Below are positions 35,689 to 43,294 of a DNA stretch of 64,000 nucleotides, piece after piece (positions within the stretch are counted from its first letter, which is position 1; each line of letters begins with the position of its first letter). A program made the position numbers and the translations under genes. The notes beneath the pieces are model-generated. The model did not search any database, had not been told where the DNA came from, and saw nothing but the letters and a program-made list of their open reading frames with translations. The DNA is taken from NCBI GenBank assembly GCA_016710165.1, contig JADJLJ010000005.1:1-64000 (forward strand), in the 5' to 3' direction. Source of the stretch: Chitinophagaceae bacterium (GTDB lineage: Bacteria > Bacteroidota > Bacteroidia > Chitinophagales > Chitinophagaceae).

Positions 35689-36747
35689 CTATCTTTTTAG
35701 ATTGTACCTGAAAATCTCCTTTTCGCCCTTCGAAAAATCCAGTACCCACACGGAACTTTCACCTATATGCCAGGTTGAATTCAAATAGAGCAAATTGCGG
35801 TGCAGATAAAAACGCATGTCCTCAATTACCCCACGCAACTGCAATTTTGTTTCCACTCTCCAATCGCGGAGGTTGATTACACAGGGCGAGAAGGTTTGCC
35901 AGGGCAGGACGACCCGTGTATGCACAGCAAAAACATAGTCACCAGATGGACAAAATACAAAGCGGGGATCGGTCATATAATCCGACTCGGGGAGTTTGAG
36001 CAGTTGCATTGTATGTGTGTCGAAAACGCGGCAAATTGTCTTTTCATCATGCCACACATCTTTCACGTCTTGCTGAACATAGAGCAGGAAGATATAGCGG
36101 TGGTATTGAGGCGATGCCACACCTCGAAGCCGAAGGCCGGGTATTTCACCCAGTACCTGCCGGGCTCCATTGGCAAGCGAATCTTCAGATACCCAGGCAA
36201 TGCCAGCATAGCCAACCAGGAAGACCCGGCGATTAGTGGTGTCGTGACGGATAACGGGATCATAATACCAGCGTTGAATGGATCGCTTCTTATCTTGCTT
36301 TTTCCAGTTTTTCACAAGTTCCTGTTCTCTTTTCAACAAATTGTCAAAGCCAGGGATGGTACCAGCATACACTGTACCTGGCTGTTTATTCTTAACAGGC
36401 AAAACCTTTACCCTTGGTGAATAAGAAACAGGGCCCATTGCACAATTGTTCCAGGCGCACCAAGTGTTCTTTTGTACATTAAAAGTATCCAAAAAATAGG
36501 CTATTGGTATAGAATTTAAAGGGCCTGGGGCAATACCGGCGCTGTCCCACATTCTCTTGGCCTCCGGCTTTGAAAGCTGATGACAGGTGGCCATTTCCAG
36601 GGCAAAATAATTTTCTGGACCATCTTTACATACCAGGTACCGTTTATTGTGCTGCCAAAACTCACGACTTTCCACCTGAGAATGACATTCAATGGCCAGG
36701 CAAAACAGAATGGCAAGCCAGCCAAAGCTTAGATGCAGCTGTTTCAT
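35689..36747 (-). CDS. Secreted protein, first member of a paralogous pair
   Basis: 352 residues with a signal peptide (LSFGWLAILFCLAIECHSQ). It is related to the next gene: PGTVYAGTIPGFDNLLKREQELVKNWKKQDKKRS, GLRLRGVASPQYHRYIFLL, and a matching end (MRFYLHRNLLYLNSTWHIGESSVWVLDF). The C-terminal half reads like repeated beta strands reporting values, perhaps a small propeller. Function unknown. The downstream paralogue starts 20 bp after its stop. Confidence 0.75.
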   Translation of the reverse strand: MKQLHLSFGWLAILFCLAIECHSQVESREFWQHNKRYLVCKDGPENYFALEMATCHQLSKPEAKRMWDSAGIAPGPLNSIPIAYFLDTFNVQKNTWCAWNNCAMGPVSYSPRVKVLPVKNKQPGTVYAGTIPGFDNLLKREQELVKNWKKQDKKRSIQRWYYDPVIRHDTTNRRVFLVGYAGIAWVSEDSLANGARQVLGEIPGLRLRGVASPQYHRYIFLLYVQQDVKDVWHDEKTICRVFDTHTMQLLKLPESDYMTDPRFVFCPSGDYVFAVHTRVVLPWQTFSPCVINLRDWRVETKLQLRGVIEDMRFYLHRNLLYLNSTWHIGESSVWVLDFSKGEKEIFRYNLKR

Positions 36748-36804
36748 GCTGATAAAGTTAATTCGCAGGCCGGTTTACCTTCATACCCGCTTATGGGTAT
36801 TTTT

Positions 36805-36841
36805 AAAAAAGGCCACCGATATGATAAGGTGGCCTTTTTTT
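36805..36841. terminator. Strong bidirectional terminator
   Basis: AAAAAAGGCCACC pairs exactly with GGTGGCCTTTTTT around a 10-nt loop. It lies just downstream of the acyl-CoA dehydrogenase gene (minus strand). Confidence 0.9.
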
Positions 36842-36856
36842 AAAATAATGTTTTAT

Positions 36857-38011
36857 TTACTTTAAAATACTCCTGCTGATCACGATCCGCTGCACTTCGC
36901 TCGTTCCTTCGTAGATCTGGGTGATCTTGGCATCCCGCATCAGCCGTTCTACATGGTATTCTTTTACAAAACCATAGCCGCCGTGTACCTGTACGGCTTC
37001 GGTGGCTGTCCACATGGCTGTTTCGCTGGCGAAAACCTTTGCCATACTGCTGCTTAAGGTATAGTCGATTTTATTGTCTTTTTCCCAGGCTGCTTTTAAA
37101 CAAAGTAAACGGGCAGCTTCGATCCTTGTTGCCATGTCTGCCAGTTTAAACTGGATGATCTGGTGGTTCATGATCTCGGTGCCAAAGGCCTTACGCTGTT
37201 TGCTGTATGCAAGCGCCAATTCATAAGCGCCGCTGGCAATGCCCAATGCCTGTGAGGCAATACCGATCCTGCCGCCGGCCAATGTCTTCATGGCGAATTT
37301 GAAACCGAAGCCATCTTCCCCGATGCGGTTCTCTTTGGGCACTTTCACGTCGTTGAATAATATGCTGTGGGTATCGCTTCCACGGATACCTAATTTATTC
37401 TCTTTGGCGCCCACCACCACGCCGGGCAGGTTCTTCTCCACGATGAAGGCATTGATGCCACGGCTTCCCTTGGCAGGGTCCGTTTGTGCGATCACCAGGT
37501 AAACACTGGCGCTGTTGCCGTTGGTGATCCAGTTCTTGGTACCGTTCAGCAGGTAATGGTCGCCCTTATCTTCCGCCGTGGTCTGTTGCGAAGTGGCATC
37601 GCTGCCTGCCTCGGGTTCGCTCAGCAAAAAAGCGCCGATGTATAATTCCCCGTCCTTCTTTCCCTGTGCCAGCGGGGCCAGGTATTTATTTTTTTGTTCT
37701 TCGGATCCATATTCCTGCAGGCCATAACAAACCAGGCTGTTGTTCACACTCATACAAACACTCACGCTGGCATCCACCTTGCTGATCTCTTCCATGGCCA
37801 GCACATAACTTATGGTATCCATACCGCTGCCGCCATATTCCTGTTTCACCATCATGCCCATAAAGCCCAGGTCGGCTAATTTTTCGATCTGTTCTTTTGG
37901 AAATTTCTGGTGTTCATCCCTTTCTATTACCCCGGGAAGGCATTCATTTACGGCAAAATCCCTGGCCGCCTGCCTGATCATCAGTTGTTCTTCAGTTAGT
38001 TGAAACAGCAT
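36857..38011 (-). CDS. Acyl-CoA dehydrogenase
   Basis: 384 residues from ATG 38011 (MLFQLTEEQLMIRQAARDFA); the frame is open 20 codons further up. FAD-dependent alpha,beta-dehydrogenation of acyl-CoA in beta-oxidation. YIGAFLLSEPEAGSDA (FAD and substrate motif), WITNGNSASVYLVIAQT, and GGRIGIASQALGIASGAYELAL are present. The catalytic Glu is expected in the C-terminal IYEGTSEVQRIVISRSIL segment (Glu of YEGTSE). It resembles the short-chain/butyryl-CoA type. The start lies 38 bp downstream of the aat stop. Confidence 0.95.
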   Translation of the reverse strand: MLFQLTEEQLMIRQAARDFAVNECLPGVIERDEHQKFPKEQIEKLADLGFMGMMVKQEYGGSGMDTISYVLAMEEISKVDASVSVCMSVNNSLVCYGLQEYGSEEQKNKYLAPLAQGKKDGELYIGAFLLSEPEAGSDATSQQTTAEDKGDHYLLNGTKNWITNGNSASVYLVIAQTDPAKGSRGINAFIVEKNLPGVVVGAKENKLGIRGSDTHSILFNDVKVPKENRIGEDGFGFKFAMKTLAGGRIGIASQALGIASGAYELALAYSKQRKAFGTEIMNHQIIQFKLADMATRIEAARLLCLKAAWEKDNKIDYTLSSSMAKVFASETAMWTATEAVQVHGGYGFVKEYHVERLMRDAKITQIYEGTSEVQRIVISRSILK

Positions 38012-38048
38012 ATGCAATGGTTTTGGATCCGGTGCAAAAAATAAGGGT

Positions 38049-38696
38049 TTATTGCCCTGCATTTTCAGCAATTATCCGGGTAAATGACTCCCGGCTGATC
38101 ATCCGGGCACCCAGGCTTTCAAGGTGTTCTGTATATACCTGGCAGTCTATTAATTGAACACCCTCCTTTTGTAAATGCTGCACATAATTCAGGAATGTGA
38201 ATTTGCTGGCATTCTTCTCCATGCTGAACATGCTTTCACCAAAAAAAATATTGCCGAGCCGGATGCCATATAAGCCACCCACCAGTTTTCCATCCAGCCA
38301 GGTTTCTGCACTGTGGGCATATCCTTTCTCATGCAGAAGGGTGAAGGCTTTTTGTACGGCCGGAGTTATCCAGGTACCTGCCTGCCCTTTCCGGGTAATG
38401 GTTTTGCAGTTTTGTATCACCCGGTCAAATACTTTGTTGATGGTGAACCGGAATTTACCATTGCCGAGGATCGCCCGCATGCTTTTGCTCACTTTCAGTT
38501 CGGTGGGAAATAAAACAAACCGTGGGTCGGGGCTCCACCAGCAGATGGGCTCCTTTTCATTGTACCAGGGAAAAATACCTTTGCTGTAGGCGAGTAATAA
38601 CCGTTCAGTACCCAGGTCGCCGCCAATGGCAAGCAGGCCATCTTCATCCGCCATTTCTACAGGAGGAAATACCAGTTCGGCGCTGAGCAGGTACAT
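38049..38696 (-). CDS. aat: Leucyl/phenylalanyl-tRNA-protein transferase
   Basis: 215 residues. It adds Leu or Phe to proteins with N-terminal Arg/Lys, making them N-end-rule substrates. FPPVEMADEDGLLAIGGDL, YSKGIFPWYNEKEPICWWSPDPRFVLFP, HSAETWLDGKLVGGLYGIRLGNIFFGESMFS and DCQVYTEHLESLGAR are diagnostic. It begins 9 bp after clpS, the adaptor that delivers the same class of substrates, so the two steps are encoded together. Confidence 0.97.
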   Translation of the reverse strand: MYLLSAELVFPPVEMADEDGLLAIGGDLGTERLLLAYSKGIFPWYNEKEPICWWSPDPRFVLFPTELKVSKSMRAILGNGKFRFTINKVFDRVIQNCKTITRKGQAGTWITPAVQKAFTLLHEKGYAHSAETWLDGKLVGGLYGIRLGNIFFGESMFSMEKNASKFTFLNYVQHLQKEGVQLIDCQVYTEHLESLGARMISRESFTRIIAENAGQ

Positions 38697-38705
38697 GGAT
38701 TGAAA

Positions 38706-39002
38706 TTAATTGGCGATCACTTCTATCGTAGCATTGATACCCCGGTCTGTAATGGCATCGCACTGGGGTTTCAACAGGTCGTAGCTTCCTTCCTTAACGG
38801 CATATTTGCCTTTGGAGTCGATGATGATGGCACATTGTTCGGCCTGTTCGGGGCTGTGGCCGCATATCTTTATAAGTGTCTCAATCACCCATTCAAAGGT
38901 ATTCACCTCGTCGTTCCATACAATGAGGGTGCAGAAGTCATCTACAGCAGTAAGCTGGCCGGTTTGCTCACTGAATTTTGTATTTGAATTGGATGACATC
39001 AT
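38706..39002 (-). CDS. clpS: ATP-dependent Clp protease adaptor ClpS
   Basis: About 98 residues from one of two adjacent ATGs (38999 or 39002); upstream codons are unlikely to be translated. The ClpS core is LIVWNDEVNTFEWVIETLIKICGHSPEQAEQCAIIIDSKGK, with the Asn-Asp-Glu entry to the N-degron pocket and the His helix. It hands proteins with N-terminal Leu/Phe/Trp/Tyr to ClpAP-type proteases. Upstream partner of aat. Confidence 0.95.
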   Translation of the reverse strand: MMSSNSNTKFSEQTGQLTAVDDFCTLIVWNDEVNTFEWVIETLIKICGHSPEQAEQCAIIIDSKGKYAVKEGSYDLLKPQCDAITDRGINATIEVIAN

Positions 39003-39069
39003 GTATGAAAGACAAAAATAAGCTGAAATTTCACTAAAAAGATAAAAAATGAAGGGGTATTTTAAATGA

Positions 39070-39096
39070 AAAAGGTTCACGGTACGTGAACCTTTT
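39070..39096 (-). terminator. Terminator after tRNA-Val
   Basis: A 12-bp perfect stem (AAAAGGTTCACG with its complement) with a 3-nt loop, flanked by A and T runs, directly downstream of the tRNA on the minus strand. Confidence 0.85.
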
Positions 39097-39098
39097 AG

Positions 39099-39173
39099 TG
39101 GGAGTTGACGGGGTCGAACCGCCGACCCTCTGCTTGTAAGGCAGATGCTCTAAACCAACTGAGCTAAACTCCC
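39099..39173 (-). tRNA. tRNA-Val (UAC)
   Basis: A 75-nt cloverleaf on the minus strand: acceptor GGGAGTT paired with AACTCCC, D arm with AGCTCAGTTGGT, anticodon stem TCTGC/GCAGA around the loop CTTACAA (anticodon TAC) and T arm GGTTCGACCCC. The 3' CCA is not encoded. Confidence 0.93.
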
Positions 39174-39259
39174 TTTTTTCCCTTCGACAATATATGCTCA
39201 GGATTTTCGGATGGCAAAGATAAGGGTTAAATTTTTCCGGCAAAATTTTTTAGCTGGAA

Positions 39260-39574
39260 TCAGTTCAATTGTACTGCCGGCAGCCGGTAAGACTGCCCGT
39301 CGTATACAAATAATTCATCAATCTCCACGGTCCAGTATTTATACAGGGGCGATTTGCTGAGATAATGCTCCACTTCTTCCTTATTGGGGGCATTGAATAC
39401 CATCCAGCTGCGCTGGCTTTCCATGCTTACGGTATAGTAATCAACCACATTCTTTTCGATCAGGCTGTTGATGTAAACCCGGTGAGGGGGCACAAAACTC
39501 ATGAACGCATCATCCATTTCAAAACGGATGGTAACCTGGTATTTATTCAATTGGGTATCGTTTATATTTTCCAT
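39260..39574 (-). CDS. Small dimeric alpha-beta-barrel-type protein, unknown function
   Basis: 104 residues. Two beta-alpha-beta halves: KYQVTIRFEMDDAFMSFVPPHRVYINSLIEKNVVDYYTVS and RSWMVFNAPNKEEVEHYLSKSP...WTVEIDELFVYD. This resembles YCII or muconolactone-isomerase folds (ferredoxin-like). No catalytic residues can be named. Its start overlaps the end of mtaB by 13 bp, so it is translationally coupled to it. Confidence 0.75.
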   Translation of the reverse strand: MENINDTQLNKYQVTIRFEMDDAFMSFVPPHRVYINSLIEKNVVDYYTVSMESQRSWMVFNAPNKEEVEHYLSKSPLYKYWTVEIDELFVYDGQSYRLPAVQLN

Positions 39575-40845
39575 TCTGCTATTTTATTCTCCCGGTCGGG
39601 TTGGTACGGAATTGTTATTTTAATATAGTTATCGGTATAGCCTTCCATCATACCGTTCTTGTTAATTGTCTCAAAAAGCACTTTTCTTGTTTCACCAATG
39701 TGCTGATTTGTGAAGTACTGCATCTTCTGGTAACTCAGGTTACGCAGCATTTTATTCCGTTCGTGCCGTACGTTTACAGGAACAACAGGCCTCATTTCTG
39801 CTGCCAGTGTATTGCTTCTTTCCGAATACGTGAATACATGCAGGTAAGATACATCCAATAGCTGCAGGAAATCAACCGTTTCCATAAAGTCGGCATCTGT
39901 TTCACCCGGAAAGCCGACGATCACATCTGCCCCGATACAGCAATGCGGCATTACGGTTTTTATAAGCCCGGTCCTTTCGGCATACAATTCTTTTTTATAC
40001 CTCCTTCGCATCAGTCCCAGTATCTTGTTGCTGCCGCTTTGCAAAGGGATGTGAAAATGGGGCATAAACCTTTTACTGTTGCTTACAAACTCAATGATCT
40101 CGTTGCTCAGCAGGTTCGGTTCAATGGAAGAAATACGAAAACGTTCTATACCCTCTACTTTATCTAACTGTTGTATAAGTGTAAAAAAATTTTCTTTAAC
40201 CGGGACTTGCTCTAAATCCCCCTTTTGGGGGGTGGGGGGGCGGAAATCCCCCAGGTTAATTCCGGTCAATACAATTTCTTTTGCTCCCTGTTCAGCGATA
40301 CTCCGCACATTGGCAATAATGTTGTCGATGCTGTCACTCCGGCTTTTGCCCCTTGCCAGCGGAATGGTGCAGAAGGAACAATTGTAGTCGCAGCCATCCT
40401 GCACTTTTAAAAATATCCGGGTACGGTCGTTCATGGAATGGGATGCAGTGAATTCATTCAGGTCACCGATCTCACAACTGCAGATCTTCGTGCTGTCGCC
40501 CTTGGTGATCTCTTTCAGGTGTTGCGTGATGTTGAATTTTTCTGCAGCGCCCAATACCAGGTCAACGCCGGGTATGGAAGCAATTTCGTTTGGCTTCAGC
40601 TGGGCATAGCAGCCGGTGATCACCACCATGGCCTCCGGCGCTTTACGTTGTATGCGGCGTACCAGCATCCGGCATTCCTTATCGGCATTTTCAGTCACCG
40701 AACAGGTGTTGATCACATACACGTCGGCCACTTCATCAAAGTTCCTTTTCTCAAAGCCGTCGTTCTCCAGCAACCTGCCAATGGTGGATGTTTCGGAAAA
40801 ATTAAGCTTGCAGCCCAATGTATGTAATGCCACGGTCTTGTTCAT
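39562..40845 (-). CDS. mtaB: tRNA t6A37 methylthiotransferase MtaB
   Basis: 427 residues from ATG 40845 (MNKTVALHTLGCKLNFSET). Radical-SAM enzyme converting t6A to ms2t6A at position 37 of tRNAs. The N-terminal MTTase domain has CKLNFSE, NTCSVTENAD and VVITGCYAQ (cluster Cys). The radical-SAM motif is QDGCDYNCSFCTIPLARG (CxxxCxxC). A TRAM domain ends the protein (RKVLFETINKNGMMEGYTDNYIKI). Between TGINLGDF and the next helix is an insertion (RPPTPQKGDLEQ) encoded by a GC-rich repeat. Confidence 0.96.
   Translation of the reverse strand: MNKTVALHTLGCKLNFSETSTIGRLLENDGFEKRNFDEVADVYVINTCSVTENADKECRMLVRRIQRKAPEAMVVITGCYAQLKPNEIASIPGVDLVLGAAEKFNITQHLKEITKGDSTKICSCEIGDLNEFTASHSMNDRTRIFLKVQDGCDYNCSFCTIPLARGKSRSDSIDNIIANVRSIAEQGAKEIVLTGINLGDFRPPTPQKGDLEQVPVKENFFTLIQQLDKVEGIERFRISSIEPNLLSNEIIEFVSNSKRFMPHFHIPLQSGSNKILGLMRRRYKKELYAERTGLIKTVMPHCCIGADVIVGFPGETDADFMETVDFLQLLDVSYLHVFTYSERSNTLAAEMRPVVPVNVRHERNKMLRNLSYQKMQYFTNQHIGETRKVLFETINKNGMMEGYTDNYIKITIPYQPDRENKIAEWKI
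40214..40252. repeat. GC-rich hairpin repeat inside mtaB
   Basis: AAATCCCCCTTTTGGGGGG, then TGGGGGGGCGG and AAATCCCCC. It is read antisense within mtaB as PPTPQKGDLEQ. It shares the CTCCCC-loop-GGGG-TGG-GG design with elements in argG, argB and before argH, in the opposite orientation to the gene. Confidence 0.75.
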
Positions 40846-40870
40846 CGGGGCAAAATTAACGAAAACCAAA

Positions 40871-40948
40871 ATAGAAACGCGGATGATGCTGATGAAACTG
40901 ATATTCACGGATCATATCTGCTTAAATCCGTGTCATCAGCGTTTCTAT
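40871..40948. repeat. Imperfect inverted repeat between divergent mtaB and DUF4258 genes
   Basis: ATAGAAACGC (40871-40880) and GCGTTTCTAT (40939-40948) are exact complements. Inner CGGATGATG / ATCCGTGTCATC segments pair partly. It contains ATCCGTGTCATCAGC, related to the repeat at 156-173. It must overlap the promoters of both divergent genes. Confidence 0.65.
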
Positions 40949-40968
40949 CAATTAAAGTAACTTGCATC

Positions 40969-41421
40969 ATGCTTAAGAAATACCTCCCTTATATCTTCCT
41001 GGTTGCCGCTGCTTTATTGCTGTTCTTCATCAAGAGAAACCAGCGGGGGGCAGTGCCTGTAAAGCCAGCCACCGGACAGGCCGATAACCGGGTTACCGTT
41101 CCGGCAGTAGTGCCTGCCGGCGAAAAACCGGAAGAGATCGAAGGTTTCAACAGGAATACGACCAACCTGGTCTTCAGCAAACATGCCAGGTGCAGGATGG
41201 ATTGCAGGAAGATCGATGAAAGTGAAATACGGGGGATATTGAAGAATGGAACCGTGAATAAGAAAAAGATACAGCGGGATAAGCGGGGTATGACCTACCC
41301 GGTGGAGGGCACCACGCACGACGGGCAGCGGGTACGGATCGTTTTTGCTCCAAAAGGCGATGCCCTGGTGGTGGTAACGGTGATCGACCTGGGTAAAGAA
41401 TGGTCATGCGATTGTAAATAA
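40969..41421 (+). CDS. Membrane-anchored DUF4258 protein
   Basis: 150 residues from ATG 40969. One N-terminal TM helix (YLPYIFLVAAALLLFFI), a linker, and a DUF4258 domain: LVFSKHARCRMDCRKIDESEIRGILKNG, then a strand VRIVFAPKGDALVVVTVIDLG and CDCK at the end. DUF4258 resembles RelE/BrnT-type folds, and the Arg/His set could be catalytic, but no antitoxin partner is adjacent. Function unknown. Confidence 0.8.
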   Translation: MLKKYLPYIFLVAAALLLFFIKRNQRGAVPVKPATGQADNRVTVPAVVPAGEKPEEIEGFNRNTTNLVFSKHARCRMDCRKIDESEIRGILKNGTVNKKKIQRDKRGMTYPVEGTTHDGQRVRIVFAPKGDALVVVTVIDLGKEWSCDCK

Positions 41422-41466
41422 GTTCCCGTTCATAAATCTTCACTTTTCTTAACAATAAAAACAGTG

Positions 41467-41474
41467 TAAGTTTG
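41467..41474 (+). promoter_or_regulatory. Candidate -7 box for the GH3 gene
   Basis: TAAGTTTG fits the Bacteroidota TAnnTTTG consensus, 19 bp upstream of the GH3 ATG. No clear -33 TTG is present at ideal spacing. Confidence 0.35.
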
Positions 41475-41492
41475 TTGCTGAACGGTTGAGTA

Positions 41493-43043
41493 ATGAATAT
41501 CAAATCCATCCTGGCAAAGCCATTTGCCGGTTATATATACAAACAGATAAAGAAGGGAATGGAAACGGCGGTAGCCGACCAGCAATCTATTTTCAACCAG
41601 CTTATAAAAGTCGGCACAAAAACGGTCTTTGGGAAAGACCATGATTTTGCAAACATACGATCACACGAAGATTTTGTAAGGAAGGTCCCGCTGCGTGATT
41701 ACGAAGCATTCAGGCCTTACATCGAAAAAATAAAACAGGGCACACACAATGTGTTGTGGAAGGGGCAGCCGATCTATTTTTCAAAAACGAGCGGTACCAC
41801 CAGCGGGGTAAAATATATCCCCATAACAAAAGATTCCATTCCCAATCATATCAATACGGCCCGGAATGCTTTGTTGTGCTACATGGCCGAAACAGGCAAT
41901 ACAAAATTTGCCGACGGCAAACTGATCTTCTTAAGCGGCTCTCCTGTCCTGGAAAGGGTAGGCGGAATACCTACCGGCAGGCTAAGCGGGATCGTGAATC
42001 ACCATGTGCCAAAATATTTACGTGCCAACCAGTTGCCTTCCTTTACCACAAACTGTATTGATGAATGGGAAGAAAAACTCGATAAGATCGTGGAAGAGAC
42101 GATCAGCCAGGACATGACACTCATCAGCGGCATACCCCCATGGATGCAGATGTATTTTGACAGGCTGGTAGAGAAGAGTGGAAAGAAAGTAGGGGAACTG
42201 TTCCCTAATTTCAGTGTGATGGTCCAGGGCGGAGTGAATTTTGAACCGTACAAGGCAAAGTTGTTTGAAAGCATCGGCCGGCAGATCGACTGCATCGAAT
42301 TGTTCCCGGCAAGCGAAGGTTTTTTTGCTTTCCAGGACCTGACTGCCGGCAGGCAAGGTTCGCAAGACAATCCGGGTTTGTTGCTGAATACGAACAGCGG
42401 AATATTTTTTGAGTTTGTTCCGGCTGCAGAAATTTTCAAGGAGGATCCAACGCGGCTGACATTGAAAGACGTTAAAGTGGGAGAGAATTACGCCCTGGTC
42501 GTTAGCAGCAATGCCGGTTTGTGGGGATACAATATCGGCGATACCGTCCGCTTTGTCTCCACCGATCCATACCGGCTGGTGGTTACGGGACGTACCAAAC
42601 ATTTCATCTCGGCTTTTGGCGAGCACGTGATCGGTGAAGAAGTGGAAGCTGCTTTGCTAAAGGCTGCAGAAGAGGAGAATATCCGGGTCACCGAATTTAC
42701 TGTTGCCCCGAAGATATCCACCGATGCCGGCAAGAGCTGTCATGAATGGTTCATTGAATTTGAGAACATGCCTTCCGGCCTGGAAGCATTTGCAAAAAAG
42801 ATTGATGATAACCTGCGCAACAAAAATGTATACTACGATGACCTGGTGGGCGGCAATATTTTACGACCGTTGAAGATCTCACCCATCAGGAAGAACGGCT
42901 TCATTGATTATATGAAAAGCATCGGCAAACTGGGCGGGCAGAATAAAGTGCCCCGGCTGAGCAATGACCGTACCATTGCAGATGAACTTACTCCATTTGT
43001 TAATTCTGTTGAAACAGCCGGTCCCTTTTCGGGCTTGAAATAA
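41493..43043 (+). CDS. GH3 auxin-responsive promoter family protein (adenylating acyl-acid amido synthetase fold)
   Basis: 516 residues. GH3-fold member of the ANL-type adenylating enzymes: P-loop-like FSKTSGTTSGVKYIPIT, then NSGIFFEFVPAAE, NYALVVSSNAGLWGYNIGDTVRF and VTGRTKHFISAFGEHV. Plant GH3 proteins conjugate amino acids to auxin or jasmonate. Bacterial members are widespread in Bacteroidota, but their substrates are unknown. Followed by a 250-bp gap before the arginine operon. Confidence 0.92.
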   Translation: MNIKSILAKPFAGYIYKQIKKGMETAVADQQSIFNQLIKVGTKTVFGKDHDFANIRSHEDFVRKVPLRDYEAFRPYIEKIKQGTHNVLWKGQPIYFSKTSGTTSGVKYIPITKDSIPNHINTARNALLCYMAETGNTKFADGKLIFLSGSPVLERVGGIPTGRLSGIVNHHVPKYLRANQLPSFTTNCIDEWEEKLDKIVEETISQDMTLISGIPPWMQMYFDRLVEKSGKKVGELFPNFSVMVQGGVNFEPYKAKLFESIGRQIDCIELFPASEGFFAFQDLTAGRQGSQDNPGLLLNTNSGIFFEFVPAAEIFKEDPTRLTLKDVKVGENYALVVSSNAGLWGYNIGDTVRFVSTDPYRLVVTGRTKHFISAFGEHVIGEEVEAALLKAAEEENIRVTEFTVAPKISTDAGKSCHEWFIEFENMPSGLEAFAKKIDDNLRNKNVYYDDLVGGNILRPLKISPIRKNGFIDYMKSIGKLGGQNKVPRLSNDRTIADELTPFVNSVETAGPFSGLK

Positions 43044-43046
43044 TTT

Positions 43047-43079
43047 TTGGCCGTTTTTTTTCAAAAAAACATACTTTTG
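43047..43079 (+). promoter_or_regulatory. Candidate promoter of the arginine operon
   Basis: TTG at 43047-43049 and TACTTTTG at 43072-43079 (TAnnTTTG), 22 bp apart, which is slightly long. It would give a leader of about 210 nt before the GNAT gene. Confidence 0.45.
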
Positions 43080-43142
43080 TACTGCAAATAACCATTAACA
43101 GCAAGTGAACCCTGTTCAAGCACATATTCCTGCATCTGAACT

Positions 43143-43232
43143 GCTGCCTACTGCAGGCAGCATGCCCCGGTTCATTTCCCGATGCCGACGTGGATGCTGA
43201 TAGGACGAGCAGTTAAAAGCTGCCCCTGTCAG
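43143..43232 (+). promoter_or_regulatory. Arginine operon leader: alternative hairpins around an Arg-rich frame
   Basis: Hairpin 1 is GCTGCCT/AGGCAGC (43143-43161). Hairpin 2 is CTGATAGG/CCTGTCAG (43197-43204 with 43225-43232) plus an inner GCAG/CTGC stem. The 3' arm of hairpin 1 (GGCAGC, 43156-43161) can also pair with GCTGCC (43219-43224), making the two mutually exclusive. The sequence after hairpin 2 is A-rich, not T-rich, so it is not a normal terminator. Confidence 0.35.
43162..43200 (+). CDS. Possible arginine leader peptide, MPRFISRCRRGC
   Basis: A 12-codon frame with four Arg codons (CGG, CGA, CGA, CGT), ending in TGA within hairpin 2, 95 bp before the first gene of the arginine operon. 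The frame continues upstream to a GTG at 43105. There is no strong ribosome binding site. It may be an attenuation or translation-control peptide, or chance. Confidence 0.3.
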   Translation: MPRFISRCRRGC

Positions 43233-43294
43233 TGAAAAAATCCCCGAACCATTTCCTTTAACATCATTTATTATCACGCTTTCAATTGTAAGAA

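Noticed and set aside
35800..36420. A 206-codon plus-strand frame
   Set aside because: Antisense to the secreted protein 35689-36747, which has a signal peptide and a paralogue; the antisense frame has neither.
40969..41421. Toxin-antitoxin locus with the DUF4258 protein as toxin
   Set aside because: No small partner gene overlaps or adjoins it, and the protein is membrane-anchored.
43197..43240. Classical rho-independent attenuator before the arginine operon
   Set aside because: The hairpin is followed by A residues and CCCC, not a T tract, so intrinsic termination is unlikely; kept only as a possible leader structure.
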